A program made the translations under genes and the position numbers. DNA of 64,000 nucleotides from CAZNPL01 sp964574815 (lineage in GTDB: Bacteria; Planctomycetota; Phycisphaerae; UBA1845). Positions 26,236 through 34,266 of the stretch are shown here, in pieces; position 1 is the first letter of the stretch; every line of letters starts with the position of its first letter. The stretch covers positions 21,883-85,882 of the forward strand of contig CAZNPL010000029.1 in NCBI GenBank assembly GCA_964574815.1. The letters are read 5' to 3'. The notes beneath the pieces were generated by a model. It saw only the letters and a program-made list of their open reading frames with translations, did no database searches and was not told the DNA's origin.

Positions 26236-26614
26236 GCCGACCAGCCAAAGTGCAGGTATGGTTTGCGGTGCGCGCCTCACTCGGCACGGCGGACTGGCGC
26301 GACCGGGTAGGTGATCGTCCGGCTTGTGACTGTACCGTGTTCAAATCGAAGCGCAATATCTGCCGACGACCTGCGGATTATCGGTCGTTTCCGCGAGCAC
26401 CAACACTCTCGGTCCCGCCGCAGCCCGCAAAAGGACGGAGCCGCAGAGCAAAACCAGGCATCCAGATTTAGCGGTCCCAAATCAATCCCGATAAGGCACG
26501 TAATTCATGAGCCCGCTTCGGCCTCTGACGGGCGGGTGGAAGGCCCCGCGCGTGCACGGAGGCCTGCCTACCGTGCGCCCGCGTCTCCGACCGACGGCGG
26601 GTGAGTCCAATACC
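26236..26614. other. Intergenic region before the exopolysaccharide genes; nothing recognised
   Basis: 379 bp. An in-frame extension of the Wza-like gene to 26507 exists but encodes an unrelated Arg/Pro-rich stretch. No promoter with both elements, terminator or RNA was recognised. Confidence 0.5.
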
Positions 26615-27367
26615 ATGCGACGTTGCACTGCGATGATCGTTACGACCGCAAGCTTGCTGTTTGGGGGGTGCAGCGCAACTTCCCACGAGGATTGGGCGGC
26701 CTTTCTCAAAGCCCACGAGAGCAAGGTCGCAGCGACCGAGACGCGCGTTCAGCCGGGTGACACGATCGAATTGACGTCTCATCGCGTGCTCGAAGTGGAC
26801 CGCCAGAAAAGGACGGTTCAGCCGGAAGGGAAAATATCGCTTGATCTCGTTGGGGAGGTCAGCGTGGTTGGCCTGACTCCCCGAGAGATCGCCAACAAGC
26901 TTCGTGAGCTTCTGCGTCCGTACTACACGGAGCCCGACGTTCGCGTTCGAGTGGTGGAGCAGCCTCGTCGGGTCTATTACGTCCTTGGTCAGGTTGCGGC
27001 GCCGGGGCCGGTTCCGTTCACCGGGCATGACACGCTGTTGCACACGCTCGCCATGGCACGGCCAAACCACATCGCCTGGAAAAGCCGGGTGAAGGTGATT
27101 CGGCCCAATCCCGTGGAGAACCGGCGTCACGAGATCGAAGTGGACGTGGACGCGATGGTCAAGACGGGAGATACCCGAAGGAACATCCTGCTCGAGCCGG
27201 GCGACGTCGTGTACGTTCCCCCGACGCCGTTGGGGTGGATCGGTCTGCGTGTGCGAGAGTTGCTGTTTCCGCTTTCTCCGGCGGTTCAAATGTACAGCAC
27301 GCCCGGCGAGTTCATGCGCGTGCAGGAAGGCTACGAAACGGGGGACTACGTTACGGGATCTCTGTAG
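26615..27367 (+). CDS. Polysaccharide export outer-membrane lipoprotein, Wza/GumB-like
   Basis: A 250-residue polysaccharide export protein. ATG 26615 starts a lipoprotein signal with lipobox LFGGC (Cys17) after a hydrophobic stretch MIVTTASLLFGG. The Poly_export (SLBB-associated) domain runs from VQPGDTIEL through EGKISLDLVGEVSVVGLTP, followed by SLBB-like parts VYYVLGQVAAPGPVPFTG and LEPGDVVYVPPTPLGWIG. The family forms an outer-membrane channel for extracellular polysaccharide. It is shorter than E. coli Wza, with the two soluble domains and a tail. It is followed 11 bp later by the Wzz-like gene, so they form an operon. Confidence 0.88.
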   Translation: MRRCTAMIVTTASLLFGGCSATSHEDWAAFLKAHESKVAATETRVQPGDTIELTSHRVLEVDRQKRTVQPEGKISLDLVGEVSVVGLTPREIANKLRELLRPYYTEPDVRVRVVEQPRRVYYVLGQVAAPGPVPFTGHDTLLHTLAMARPNHIAWKSRVKVIRPNPVENRRHEIEVDVDAMVKTGDTRRNILLEPGDVVYVPPTPLGWIGLRVRELLFPLSPAVQMYSTPGEFMRVQEGYETGDYVTGSL

Positions 27368-27378
27368 GTCGGGTCAGC

Positions 27379-29214
27379 ATGACACGGGTCAGCGAAGGCA
27401 TCGACATAACCGGCCGCACCGGCTCGCGGTCGCCAGGCGAAGAGCACGAGCGCCATTCCTTCAACGAGCTGCGCGCGTCGGTTGCGGAGATCGTACGCGT
27501 CCTGTCCGTGCGACGCTGGATGTTCTTCGTTCCCTTTTGCCTGGTGACCTCGGCTGCGTTCGTGTTGAGCCTGGCCGTGCCGCGCCGCTATGAAGCAGTC
27601 ACCACGTTCGAACGTCGGGACGACCCGGTGCTGATGAACCTCCCTCGGGCCGGCGGGGCGGGGCCGTTTGAGATTTTCCGGCGCACGCTCGTTCAGGATC
27701 TCACCAACCCGAACCTGCTCATCCCCGTGGTGGAGCAGCTTGGACTGGCCGGGGCCGACGGTCCTGGGGTGTCCGATTCCCCGGACCCGGATGCGTCGCC
27801 GGAAAGCGCGCGTACCTTGGCCGGGCATATTTCCGAAGGGTTGAAGGTATCCCTGCGAGACAGGAGTCCGCATCTGGACGTCATCGAGATTAAGTACGCC
27901 ACAAGCGACTCGGACACGATGATTGCCGTCCTGGACGAAGTGCGCGATAACTACATCCGCATGACGCGTGAACGAATCACCGCTCAATTGCGCCAGGCGA
28001 AAGAGTGGTTTGACCAGGAGTGCGAGGAGAAGCAAGAGGGGTTGAACCGGCTGCAGGACGAGCTGTTGACCTTTCAGAGTGAGCACCAAGGACTGAATCC
28101 GCTGGATCCCGAGACTGGTCTGATCAAACTGGCCAACATGCGGTCCGACCTCGCAGAACTGGAGCGCCGACGTCGTGACCTCACCATCCGTCTTGAGGGA
28201 CGGATGCGCCTGCTTGCGGCGACTGCGGATCCCGGGGGCGATGGCCCGACTCCAACGAGTGCCCAGCCCGGGCGAGGACCGCTTGCGGAAGTGCTCGCGG
28301 CCGAGCTGCAAGACATCGCCCGAGAGATCGACGAGCTCAAGAGCACGCGCGGGATGACGGAGCTTCATCCGAACATCGTTCGGCTTCGTGCACGATCCGA
28401 CCGCATCGCTGTGGAGCTCGAACGAGCGGAGCAAAAGTATGCGGCCCGGCTCGGTGCCGCCGAAACAGGGCGGGAAATCAGGGATGCCACCGAACCAGAC
28501 GCACCCCCGCCCCCCCTTTCTCAGGACCAGATCGACATCATGGTGTTGGAGCGATTGCTAGCCGAGAACGAGGCGGAAATCCGGGAGCAGCGTGAGGCCG
28601 TTCGTCGTTTCGAGATGCTTCGAACCAGCGCCGTGCAACATCGCAAGGAATACAGCGACCGACAGGACGAGATCCAACGTTTGAGCACCGACCTGGCCCT
28701 CTACCGCAAGTATGCCGACCAGGTCGGCCGGCTGCTGGAGGCGGACGAAAGTCAGCGGGGTGTGTTGTTCGAGAAGATCAAGACGGCCACTGGCAGCAGC
28801 GTGCCCGTCTCGCCCCGCATTTCCACGATCGTTGTGCTGACGCTGATTGCGGGAATGGTCTCGGGCGTCGTGGTGTTGTTGTTCGCTGAGCTGTTCGATC
28901 GAACGATTCGTACACGGCGTCAGATTTCGCGTGGACTGGGACTCAGAATACTGGAGTCCATTGACGAGATCGTGATCTCCGGTGCGCGGCGCAGGCGGCT
29001 GGCACGGGCGGTTTTCGTTCCGGTTGCCTGCGGCATGCTGACCTGTCTTGTGCTGGGCAGCGGTTCGCTGGCCTACTTGAGCCTGGAACGCCGCGCGTTC
29101 TTTCAGCGTGTGATCACGCTACCTCGTTCTGCGCTCGACTGCGTCGTGGGCGGATTCGAGGACTGCGGCGATATGGCGCGGAGTGCGCAAGAGCGACTGG
29201 AGCGATTCGGATAA
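27379..29214 (+). CDS. Chain-length determinant (Wzz/GNVR-type) membrane protein
   Basis: A 611-residue polysaccharide copolymerase-type protein. The Wzz N-terminal helix (MFFVPFCLVTSAAFVLSLAV) follows a cytoplasmic part. The periplasmic region is mostly coiled coil (about 190-480: RLQDELLTFQSEHQGL, LADLERRRRDLTIRL, LERAEQKYAARL). PVSPRISTIVVLTLIAGMVSGVVVLLFAELFDR is the Pro-rich C-terminal helix of the family, and a further helix (VFVPVACGMLTCLVLGSGSLAYL) follows, which is extra. Its stop overlaps the kinase start (TAATG at 29212-29216), the usual Wzz-Wzc link. The role is to set polymer length or guide export. Confidence 0.85.
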   Translation: MTRVSEGIDITGRTGSRSPGEEHERHSFNELRASVAEIVRVLSVRRWMFFVPFCLVTSAAFVLSLAVPRRYEAVTTFERRDDPVLMNLPRAGGAGPFEIFRRTLVQDLTNPNLLIPVVEQLGLAGADGPGVSDSPDPDASPESARTLAGHISEGLKVSLRDRSPHLDVIEIKYATSDSDTMIAVLDEVRDNYIRMTRERITAQLRQAKEWFDQECEEKQEGLNRLQDELLTFQSEHQGLNPLDPETGLIKLANMRSDLAELERRRRDLTIRLEGRMRLLAATADPGGDGPTPTSAQPGRGPLAEVLAAELQDIAREIDELKSTRGMTELHPNIVRLRARSDRIAVELERAEQKYAARLGAAETGREIRDATEPDAPPPPLSQDQIDIMVLERLLAENEAEIREQREAVRRFEMLRTSAVQHRKEYSDRQDEIQRLSTDLALYRKYADQVGRLLEADESQRGVLFEKIKTATGSSVPVSPRISTIVVLTLIAGMVSGVVVLLFAELFDRTIRTRRQISRGLGLRILESIDEIVISGARRRRLARAVFVPVACGMLTCLVLGSGSLAYLSLERRAFFQRVITLPRSALDCVVGGFEDCGDMARSAQERLERFG

Positions 29215-30092
29215 TGGGCAGGATTGCTGACGCGCTGGAGCGCGCCGAACGGCCGCGCGACCGGACTTCGCCGACCGCCTCGTCAGATCGTGCGACAAGC
29301 GCGAGCGGCTGGGGCGGCTGGCGCGGTATCATGCAGGAGCCGGCGCTTGATTCGACGCTCGCCGACGATGCCGGCAATGTTGCTGCACCGCCCGTGCCCG
29401 GATTGGCCGAGAGCATCGTTACGTACAACGACCCGGCTTCCACGATCAGCGAGCAGTACCGTTCGTTGCGGACCCGGCTGCTGAGTGAAAACGGCTATCA
29501 CGAGCACCGGTTCTATGTCGTTTCCAGCGCCGTGCACGGAGAGGGCAAGAGCGTTACCGTATCGAATCTGGGTTTCTCTCTCGCCGAGATCCGGCACCTG
29601 CGCATCGTTGTGATTGACGCTGACCTGCGCCGACCGTCGCTGGCTGCAATGCTCAATACAGAGCGAACACCGGGCTTGGCCGACCTGCTGCTGGGTAAAG
29701 CGTCGTACGATGAGGTGGTCCGCGCTACGCCGCTGACGAACCTCTTCTTCGTGCCGGCGGGAAACACGCACCAACGGTCCGTGGCGGAACTGTTCAGTAC
29801 ACGGCTGGCGCGTGGGATATTCGCCCGTTTTCAAAGGGACTATCACTACGTGCTCGCCGACAGCCCCCCGGTGACCACAGTGGCGGACGTGAGTATTCTC
29901 GGGCAGTTGAGCTCGGGCGTGATTCTCGTGCTTCGCATGCATCGAACGCCCGAGCCGCTGGCCCGCCGGGCCGTCGATCATTTGAGCCAGAACAAGATCC
30001 CGATCATCGGCGGCGTCCTGATCGGCGACGAAGAATCCGCCGGACACTACGGATTTCAGCATGGGCGGCACCGAGCGCAACGGCGGCAGTGA
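29214..30092 (+). CDS. Tyrosine-kinase-type ATPase (CpsD/Wzc cytoplasmic domain)
   Basis: A 292-residue BY-kinase domain. Walker A SSAVHGEGKS (104-113), Walker A' IDADLRRP (134-141) and Walker B LADSPP are present, with EQYRSLRTRLL upstream as in Wzc/CpsD. It separates from the membrane-bound partner and pairs with the preceding gene through a one-base overlap. The C-terminal tail (GHYGFQHGRHRAQRRQ) has a single tyrosine, not the usual Tyr cluster, so autophosphorylation there is doubtful. Such ATPases control assembly and export of polysaccharide. Confidence 0.88.
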   Translation: MGRIADALERAERPRDRTSPTASSDRATSASGWGGWRGIMQEPALDSTLADDAGNVAAPPVPGLAESIVTYNDPASTISEQYRSLRTRLLSENGYHEHRFYVVSSAVHGEGKSVTVSNLGFSLAEIRHLRIVVIDADLRRPSLAAMLNTERTPGLADLLLGKASYDEVVRATPLTNLFFVPAGNTHQRSVAELFSTRLARGIFARFQRDYHYVLADSPPVTTVADVSILGQLSSGVILVLRMHRTPEPLARRAVDHLSQNKIPIIGGVLIGDEESAGHYGFQHGRHRAQRRQ

Positions 30093-30187
30093 GACCGATC
30101 CGTGGCCACCGAAACGCGGGAACGCTGGATCGGCCGATGGCGCCTTGAACGCGAAACCGTGCCGGCGGCCACCACGCAATTGAGTTG

Positions 30188-31522
30188 ATGATTCGCGATC
30201 GTACGATTATTTGCATCGCCAGCGACTGGGAGTCGGATCCCACCAGCAAGCATCACGTGATGAGCCTGCTGGCGCGCCACAACCGCCTGCTGTGGGTGAA
30301 CTATCGCGGCAGTCGGAGTCCCTCATTAAGCGCGAGCGATTTCAAATCGGCGATCCAAACCGTAGGCCGGGTCGTCCGCGGTGCGAAACGCATCAGCCCT
30401 TCGATGGTCCAGGTTACGCCGCTCGTCATGCCGGGTGTACGTGAAGACTGGCTGGGGCGACTCAGCCGGCGGGCAACCGTCGCGCAGATTCGGCACGTGC
30501 TTCGCAGGTTCGGCTCCACGCCTGAACGCGTCCAGATCTGGACCTTCGCTCCGGACGTCGCATTCCTCGCGGGATGCTTTGGCGAGGAGCGGTTCGTGTA
30601 CTACTGTGTCGATGAGTATGCCCAGTTTCAGGGCTTCGACCTCGACGCCATGTTGCAGTCCGAGCGGCGCATGCTGCAGTGCGCCGATGTCGTCATCACC
30701 AGCTCGAAGGCGCTGTATGAAGCCAAGAGCGCGGTACACCCCAACACACACCTCGTCCGCCACGGTGTCGACGTCGAGCACTTTGCCCAGGCGTTGAATC
30801 CGCACGTTCAGCGGCCAGAGGAACTTCACGGCCTGTCCGGCCCCATCGTCGGCTTCTTCGGGTTGATCCATCACTGGATTGACACCCACCTTCTGGTCGA
30901 AGTGAGCTGCGCCCTTCCAGACGTGCATTTCGTCCTGCTTGGACAGGCGTTTGGCAAACTCAGGCACCTGCGGCGCCGTGCGAATGTCCACCTGCTGGGC
31001 CGAAAGCCCTACGCCCATCTTCCCGCATACTGCGCCGCTTTCGACGTGGGTATTCTTCCCTTTCAATGCAACGACTTCACGCGTTTTGTCAATCCGATCA
31101 AGCTTCGCGAGTATCTTGCCGCAGGTCTGCCGGTCGTCTCGACCCCCCTGCCCGAGGCCGAGGTTTTCGTCCCGGACGTGACGATTGCGCGGAGTCCTCG
31201 CGCATTTGCCGCCGCCTGTCGCAGCGCTATCGAACATAGCTCCATTGAGGAACGCGTGCGGCGAAGCAGCGCAGTTGCGGACGAGACGTGGAATCAAGTT
31301 GTGCAGCGCCTTTCGGCGATCGTGATGGACACATCCAAGCCGTGTCAAAGGCCCGACGGCGGGCGTGTCGAGTTGCCCGACCAACAAACGGATCTGTACC
31401 AAGTCAACAGCCGCCCGGCAGCTCCTGCGAACCCGAGCTCCTGCGAACCCGAGCTCCTGATACACTGGTCGCCCCTTCACAGACGGTGGCGGCCTTGTCG
31501 TGCAGGGCGGCCGGCTCTATAG
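30188..31522 (+). CDS. Glycosyltransferase family 4/1-type (GT-B fold)
   Basis: A 444-residue GT-B glycosyltransferase. The N-terminus DRTIICIASDWESDPTSKHHVMSLL resembles TuaH-like enzymes. The acceptor-domain part FVYYCVDEYAQFQGFD and VVITSSKALYEAKS follow. The donor domain has GFFGLIHHWIDTHLL, VLLGQ...HLRRRANVHLLGRKPYAHLPAY and PIKLREYLAAGLPVVSTPLPE, the usual sugar-nucleotide-binding site. It starts at ATG 30188 with a poor ribosome site. The last ~40 residues come from a 16-bp tandem repeat (31421-31459) and are probably not functional. It likely adds a sugar in the exopolysaccharide made by this locus. Confidence 0.87.
   Translation: MIRDRTIICIASDWESDPTSKHHVMSLLARHNRLLWVNYRGSRSPSLSASDFKSAIQTVGRVVRGAKRISPSMVQVTPLVMPGVREDWLGRLSRRATVAQIRHVLRRFGSTPERVQIWTFAPDVAFLAGCFGEERFVYYCVDEYAQFQGFDLDAMLQSERRMLQCADVVITSSKALYEAKSAVHPNTHLVRHGVDVEHFAQALNPHVQRPEELHGLSGPIVGFFGLIHHWIDTHLLVEVSCALPDVHFVLLGQAFGKLRHLRRRANVHLLGRKPYAHLPAYCAAFDVGILPFQCNDFTRFVNPIKLREYLAAGLPVVSTPLPEAEVFVPDVTIARSPRAFAAACRSAIEHSSIEERVRRSSAVADETWNQVVQRLSAIVMDTSKPCQRPDGGRVELPDQQTDLYQVNSRPAAPANPSSCEPELLIHWSPLHRRWRPCRAGRPAL
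31421..31459 (+). repeat. 16-bp tandem repeat at the 3' end of the glycosyltransferase
   Basis: GCTCCTGCGAACCCGA occurs twice in tandem (31421-31436, 31437-31452), followed by GCTCCTG. The unit is not a multiple of three, so each copy is read in a different frame. It is a local slippage-type duplication in the tail of the gene. Confidence 0.9.
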
Positions 31523-31559
31523 TCCTTCGTTCGATCCTTTCATCGCCGGAGAATGTAGC

Positions 31560-32342
31560 ATGAAGGAGGTTGAGCCGCTCGACATACTGTTTACCGCGCC
31601 CCATCCTGACGATCTGGAAATCGGAATGGGCGGAGCGATTGCGCAACTTGCCGATCAAGGCTACCGCGTTGGTATGCTCCACATGACCAACGGCGAACCG
31701 ACGCCGCGCGGGAATCCGGAGATACGCGCGGCCGAGGCAGCGGAAGGCGCCCGGATTCTTGGTGCCGCCGTCTGCGAAACGCTCGATTTGCCCAATCGAG
31801 AGCTGATGGACGTTCCCGCCGCTCGATACGCCGTCGCAACGGTCGTGCGCCGATATCGCCCTCGCATTCTGGTCGGGATGGCCGGCCGGACGCCCGCGGC
31901 CTCGCCCGATCATTATCAGGCTCAACTTATCACCGAAGCGGCCCGCTTCTACTCCCAACTCACCCGGTGGGACGATCGTTTCGACGGCACAAAGCCTCAC
32001 CGAGTGGATCACCTGGTTTACCGGCCTGTGCCCTTTGCCGCGGAAATCGCACACTGGCCCAGCCGTTTCGTGGTTGACATCGCCAATACGATCGAGCGCA
32101 AAATCAGGGCGGTGATGTGCTACGAATCGCAGTTTGAGGGCAAGCGTGCCGAACGGGTCCTCCACTACATTCGTTCCATGGCCGCGTCCGAAGGCGCCCA
32201 TGGCGGATACGCCTACGGCGAGATGTACGCCCTGCCGCGTCCGATTGGCGTGCACGATATGGTGGCCGCGCTGGGCGAGTGGAGAGTACCTCCGCCATTC
32301 GACCCCGCGTCACCGCCTCCCTCTTTGGGCGCCGACATCTGA
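31560..32342 (+). CDS. PIG-L family deacetylase (LmbE/BshB-like)
   Basis: A 260-residue zinc-dependent N-acetylglucosaminyl deacetylase-like protein. The metal motif APHPDDLEIGMGG gives His15 and Asp18. The second metal region reads ASPDHYQAQL; it keeps the PDH with the ligand His, but has Ser in place of the usual first His. NGEPTPRGNPEIRAAEAAEGARILG and RYRPRILVGMAGRTP are typical of the family. ATG 31560 has GGAG about 9 bp upstream. The substrate is likely a GlcNAc-containing glycoconjugate of the neighbouring polysaccharide genes, or a BshB-type thiol; bshA and bshC were not seen. Confidence 0.85.
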   Translation: MKEVEPLDILFTAPHPDDLEIGMGGAIAQLADQGYRVGMLHMTNGEPTPRGNPEIRAAEAAEGARILGAAVCETLDLPNRELMDVPAARYAVATVVRRYRPRILVGMAGRTPAASPDHYQAQLITEAARFYSQLTRWDDRFDGTKPHRVDHLVYRPVPFAAEIAHWPSRFVVDIANTIERKIRAVMCYESQFEGKRAERVLHYIRSMAASEGAHGGYAYGEMYALPRPIGVHDMVAALGEWRVPPPFDPASPPPSLGADI

Positions 32343-32362
32343 CTTTGGGCGCCGACATCTGA
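32323..32362 (+). repeat. 20-bp tandem duplication across the stop of the PIG-L gene
   Basis: CTTTGGGCGCCGACATCTGA at 32323-32342 is copied exactly at 32343-32362. The first copy carries the stop codon (TGA, 32340-32342), so the second is noncoding. Confidence 0.95.
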
Positions 32363-32443
32363 CCCGATCCCCGGGAATGCGGCTGCACCCGGGCGGCAAA
32401 AACTGCCGATACACCGGCGTCGTCTAAGAAGAAAGGACGCGCC

Positions 32444-33076
32444 TTGAAACTCTACATCGACGGGTACGATTGCGCCTGCGAGCCGAAGCCGACGGATACG
32501 CTTGACGACCTCCTGGCCGAGGTCCGTGCGAAAAACCTCAGGTCCAGGAGAGCTATTCTCGGCCTCACCTGCGACGGCATCGACGTCATCGGCAACACGC
32601 TGACGGACTACTTGGCCACCCCCGCCAACCGATTCGAGCGTATCGACATTCAGACGGGCATCCCGGATACGTTGATCGTCCACGCAATGCGCGAGGCCCG
32701 CGAGACGCTGACCCGCGCGGAACGTGAGCGCGGTGAGGTGATTGAATTACTGGGTCGGGGTAAGAGTGGCGACGCGGTCATCCTGCTGGGCAGATGCCTC
32801 AACCATTGGTACAGGATCAACGAAGCGATTGCCAAGTCTCTGGGGCTGATCGATACGATCCCGGATGCGTTCGAAATCGACCTGCGCGAACTGGTCTCCT
32901 CCCTTGAACCCATCGCCGCCAAGCTCGCCGACGTCAAGTCCGCCGTCAAGTCTCAGGACTACGTTTCGCTGGCCGACATACTCGAGTACGAGTTTGACGA
33001 GGTGACGTCGTGTTGGCGCGGCGTGATCGAACGACTCCTGGATCACCTGGCCGAGAGCGACGCGCCCATCCGGTAG
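32444..33076 (+). CDS. Hypothetical protein
   Basis: A 210-residue protein without a recognised family, starting at TTG 32444 with AAGGA 6 bp upstream. It begins with a short beta-like stretch (KLYIDGYDCACEPKPTDTLDDLLAEV) that resembles part of a ubiquitin-like or CRISPR-free small domain, and then is helical throughout (VHAMREARETLTRAERERGEVIELL). It has no signal peptide or membrane helix, so it is probably cytoplasmic. It lies 101 bp after the PIG-L gene and converges on the SDR at 33129. Confidence 0.6.
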   Translation: MKLYIDGYDCACEPKPTDTLDDLLAEVRAKNLRSRRAILGLTCDGIDVIGNTLTDYLATPANRFERIDIQTGIPDTLIVHAMREARETLTRAERERGEVIELLGRGKSGDAVILLGRCLNHWYRINEAIAKSLGLIDTIPDAFEIDLRELVSSLEPIAAKLADVKSAVKSQDYVSLADILEYEFDEVTSCWRGVIERLLDHLAESDAPIR

Positions 33077-33128
33077 ACCCGCCGGCGCTCGGGTTCGTTC
33101 GCCACGTCGGTGTTCTTTGCTCCATTGC

Positions 33129-34166
33129 TCAACGGTTCTGCATGGCCTCACTGCAACACTTCCAGCCTCCGTTTGCTCGCTCGAAATAGCCGTGCTCTTC
33201 GAACCAGTCGAGACCATCGGAGATCGCCCCCTTGATGGGCCTGGGTGCGACGCTCAACTCCCGCCGAGCCTTCTCCGCGCTGACGTAGTGCTCGCAGAAT
33301 CCGATACGCAACATTGTGAGGTTATAGTCGGCGAACCGTTCGGGACTGATCCGGCCGAGCACACTCCCGGCGCACGCCGGCCCGTAAAGAAGCCAATAGG
33401 GGAGCTTGCGCTTAGGGGGTGCGACGCGGGCCACTTCGGCAACCGCTTTTCCAAAGTCATAATATGTCATGTTCTCGTTCGAAAGGATGTATCGATCACC
33501 GCATCGACCGCGTTCCATGGCTCGGCACATTCCGTCGACGGCCTCGCGTACGTCGACGAACCCTATCCCGCCGTGCTCCGGGCAGAACTGCACACGCCCC
33601 GCTGCAATCAAAAGCATCATTCGCCCGCTGGACGGCTTCACATCCCACGGACCGATCATGTAACTTGGATTGACGATAACGGCATTTATGCCTTGATGGA
33701 CGTATCGCAGTACGACGTGCTCCGCTTCGTGCTTTGTATGGTAATAAGGAGACCGTAAATACCCCAGATTCCACAGACTCTCTTCGGTGGCCGGGCGCGC
33801 CATCGTACCCGCGCCGATTGCCGCTACGGAGCTGGTGTGAACGAGGCGCCCGACGCCTGTCTCCAATGCTGCCTTACATACATTCTCGGTTCCGCGAACG
33901 TTAACGTCCTGAGCTGCTTTCGCATTCCATGGTCCCACCTGGACACGTCCGGCCGCGTGATAAACCTGATCGCAGCCGCGCATACCTGCCAGAATTGAGT
34001 TGCGATCCCTCACATCGCCCTCGATGAATTCGACGTCAAGATTTTCGAGACCGACCAGGGACGAGCAGGGGCGAACGAGCGCGCGGACCCGCTCCCCGCG
34101 GGCCACAAGGGTGCGAATCAGATTCACCCCTAGCAGGCCGGTTCCACCCGTGACGAAGATGGTCAC
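33129..34166 (-). CDS. NAD-dependent epimerase/dehydratase (extended SDR)
   Basis: A 345-residue extended short-chain dehydrogenase. The NAD-binding loop is TIFVTGGTGLLGVNLIRTL; the substrate side has VYHAAGRVQVGPWN, VHTSSVAAIG and the catalytic YYHTKHEAE (YxxxK). GTG 34166 is chosen because GGAG lies 8 bp before it and the Rossmann strand starts there; an upstream in-frame start would add an unrelated 31 residues. The next gene upstream, 100 bp away, is a KAS III-like enzyme. The family includes dihydroflavonol reductases and OleD-type beta-keto reductases. Confidence 0.85.
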   Translation of the reverse strand: MTIFVTGGTGLLGVNLIRTLVARGERVRALVRPCSSLVGLENLDVEFIEGDVRDRNSILAGMRGCDQVYHAAGRVQVGPWNAKAAQDVNVRGTENVCKAALETGVGRLVHTSSVAAIGAGTMARPATEESLWNLGYLRSPYYHTKHEAEHVVLRYVHQGINAVIVNPSYMIGPWDVKPSSGRMMLLIAAGRVQFCPEHGGIGFVDVREAVDGMCRAMERGRCGDRYILSNENMTYYDFGKAVAEVARVAPPKRKLPYWLLYGPACAGSVLGRISPERFADYNLTMLRIGFCEHYVSAEKARRELSVAPRPIKGAISDGLDWFEEHGYFERANGGWKCCSEAMQNR

Positions 34167-34266
34167 GTTGCAAGCTCCCGTGTGACAGGTCAGTCCATGA
34201 ATGGTAAGGTCTCGATGGGGGGACAGCGGCTCCGACTCCGGGACCGAATCGGGCCGCATCGGCCGC

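Noticed and set aside
30102..30185. 28-codon GTG frame between the Wzc-like and glycosyltransferase genes
   Set aside because: Too short and without a ribosome site to support as a gene.
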